Origin: Candidatus Delongbacteria bacterium
GTDB lineage: Bacteria; UBA4055
DNA: 5,332 bases
Reading direction: 5' to 3'
NCBI GenBank assembly: GCA_028702975.1
Contig: JAQVNT010000125.1
Coordinates: 1 to 5,332, forward strand
The position numbers and the translations under genes were made by a program. The notes under the pieces were generated by a model that saw only the letters and a program-made list of their open reading frames with translations, made no database searches and was not told the origin of the DNA. Below, one piece after another: positions 4,709-5,332 of this stretch (position 1 is the first letter of the stretch; every line of letters starts with the position of its first letter).

Positions 4709-5332
4709 TCAGTTCGCCAAACCCTTCATTATATCTTTTATCTCAACGATATCGTTTTCCGCTTCGGGTGATCCGACGGCTGTAAGATACCTGAGCGCTT
4801 CTTTGAAATGTTTGGCGGCTTTTGAAACATTGTTCATTTTAGCACAGTTTATGCCTGCTAATTTATTGCAGTGCGCTTTAAGAACCGCGTCAGGTATATT
4901 CTCTGACTCAATTATTTGAAAGCATTTGTTCAGGTGCGAATTGGATTTTCTGTACCTTAAGGTTTCGCTGTATATGACCGCGAGAGTATTTTCGATATAG
5001 GCCGGATAGAGCCTGACCGAGTTCGATACGCATATCTCGGTAAGCCGGTTCAAAAATCTTACCGCGCCTATGTACTTTTTCTTTTCTGTCATGATCTTGG
5101 CGAGATAGATCATATTGACGATATGCTCCTCAATACTTTCACTCTTTTCACTGAAAATGACAGCCGATCTTCTGAAATATTTTTCAGCCTTATCTTTCTC
5201 TCCTCTTCTGTAAAGGTATATCGCGAAACTGATAAGGGAATTATAGTAATATGAAGCCTTGCCGGTCTTTTTCGAAAGCTGTTTTATTCTTTTAAGGTAT
5301 TCATCCGCCGCTGACTGGTCGATACTGCCCGA
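4709..5332 (-). CDS. TPR-repeat protein, C-terminal part (start off the window)
   Basis: The frame is open from the right edge (207 codons) to TGA at 4709-4711, so an internal ATG at 5113 is not the start. The visible part is entirely alpha-helical in character and reads as about four degenerate tetratricopeptide repeats. Repeat 1 includes LISFAIYLYRRGEKDKAEKY, repeat 2 IYLAKIMTEKKKYIGAVRFL, repeat 3 NTLAVIYSETLRY and repeat 4 CNKLAGINCAKMNNVSKAAK, with the usual small-Gly/Tyr-Ala spacing. TPRs bind other proteins or peptides. There is no membrane segment in this part. What precedes the repeats (a kinase, cyclase, DNA-binding domain, or more TPRs) cannot be seen, and it decides the function. 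It lies 175 bases upstream of the exported-peptide gene in the same direction, the order seen in Rap-Phr signalling pairs. Confidence 0.82.
   Translation of the reverse strand, partial: SGSIDQSAADEYLKRIKQLSKKTGKASYYYNSLISFAIYLYRRGEKDKAEKYFRRSAVIFSEKSESIEEHIVNMIYLAKIMTEKKKYIGAVRFLNRLTEICVSNSVRLYPAYIENTLAVIYSETLRYRKSNSHLNKCFQIIESENIPDAVLKAHCNKLAGINCAKMNNVSKAAKHFKEALRYLTAVGSPEAENDIVEIKDIMKGLAN

Noticed and set aside
4690..4740. Possible terminator after the TPR gene, from the run of eight T on the minus strand
   Set aside because: The sequence in front of the T run gives only 3-bp pairings and an isolated GAATTC palindrome, so no stable stem supports an intrinsic terminator.
4537..4785. Open frame of 82 codons on the plus strand
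   Set aside because: It runs through the promoter region of the peptide gene and antisense into the TPR gene. It has no ribosome binding site and no coherent protein features.

Overview
All recognisable genes lie on the minus strand, so they read from high to low coordinates. The organism looks like a Gram-negative member of the Fibrobacteres-Chlorobi-Bacteroidetes (FCB) superphylum or an allied candidate phylum. The main reason is the textbook type IX secretion (T9SS/Por) C-terminal sorting domain on the protein at 2161-3639, with an NYPNPFN motif and an SGIYYYRI-like strand. The neighbouring protein pairs a clan CD protease with a beta-helix, which fits the same kind of secretome. Species or phylum cannot be fixed from this window. 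Promoters resemble sigma-70 boxes, and clear AGGAGG-type ribosome binding sites are present.

Layout in transcription order. (1) 5332-4709 is the 3' part of a TPR-repeat protein whose start is off the right edge. (2) 4533-4372 is a short gene with its own good promoter. It encodes a 53-residue exported peptide rich in Trp, Tyr and Gly, with a run of five prolines near its end. (3) 4345-4010 and 4038-3778 are two small uncharacterised cytosolic proteins that overlap by 29 bases; the second has faint WYL-like features. They follow the peptide gene by 26 bases and end at a strong hairpin terminator (3716-3762). (4) 3639-2161, with its own promoter, is a secreted sialidase-like beta-propeller protein with a T9SS tail. 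(5) 1968 to beyond position 1 is a secreted legumain/caspase-like (C13-like, clan CD) cysteine peptidase fused to a beta-helix-like repeat region; its C-terminus is off the left edge.

Two things merit attention. The roughly 170-nt leader before the protease gene can form several competing RNA stems. One of them covers the Shine-Dalgarno sequence up to the start codon, so it looks like a candidate translational switch. The right-hand cassette (TPR protein, exported short peptide, two small proteins) resembles in outline a peptide-signalling module such as Rap-Phr, although nothing in the sequence proves that function.

There is no stretch longer than 300 bases without a gene. The gaps are 1969-2160 (structured leader), 3640-3777 (terminator plus promoter) and 4534-4708 (promoter). 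I saw no tRNA, rRNA, CRISPR array, insertion sequence or origin.
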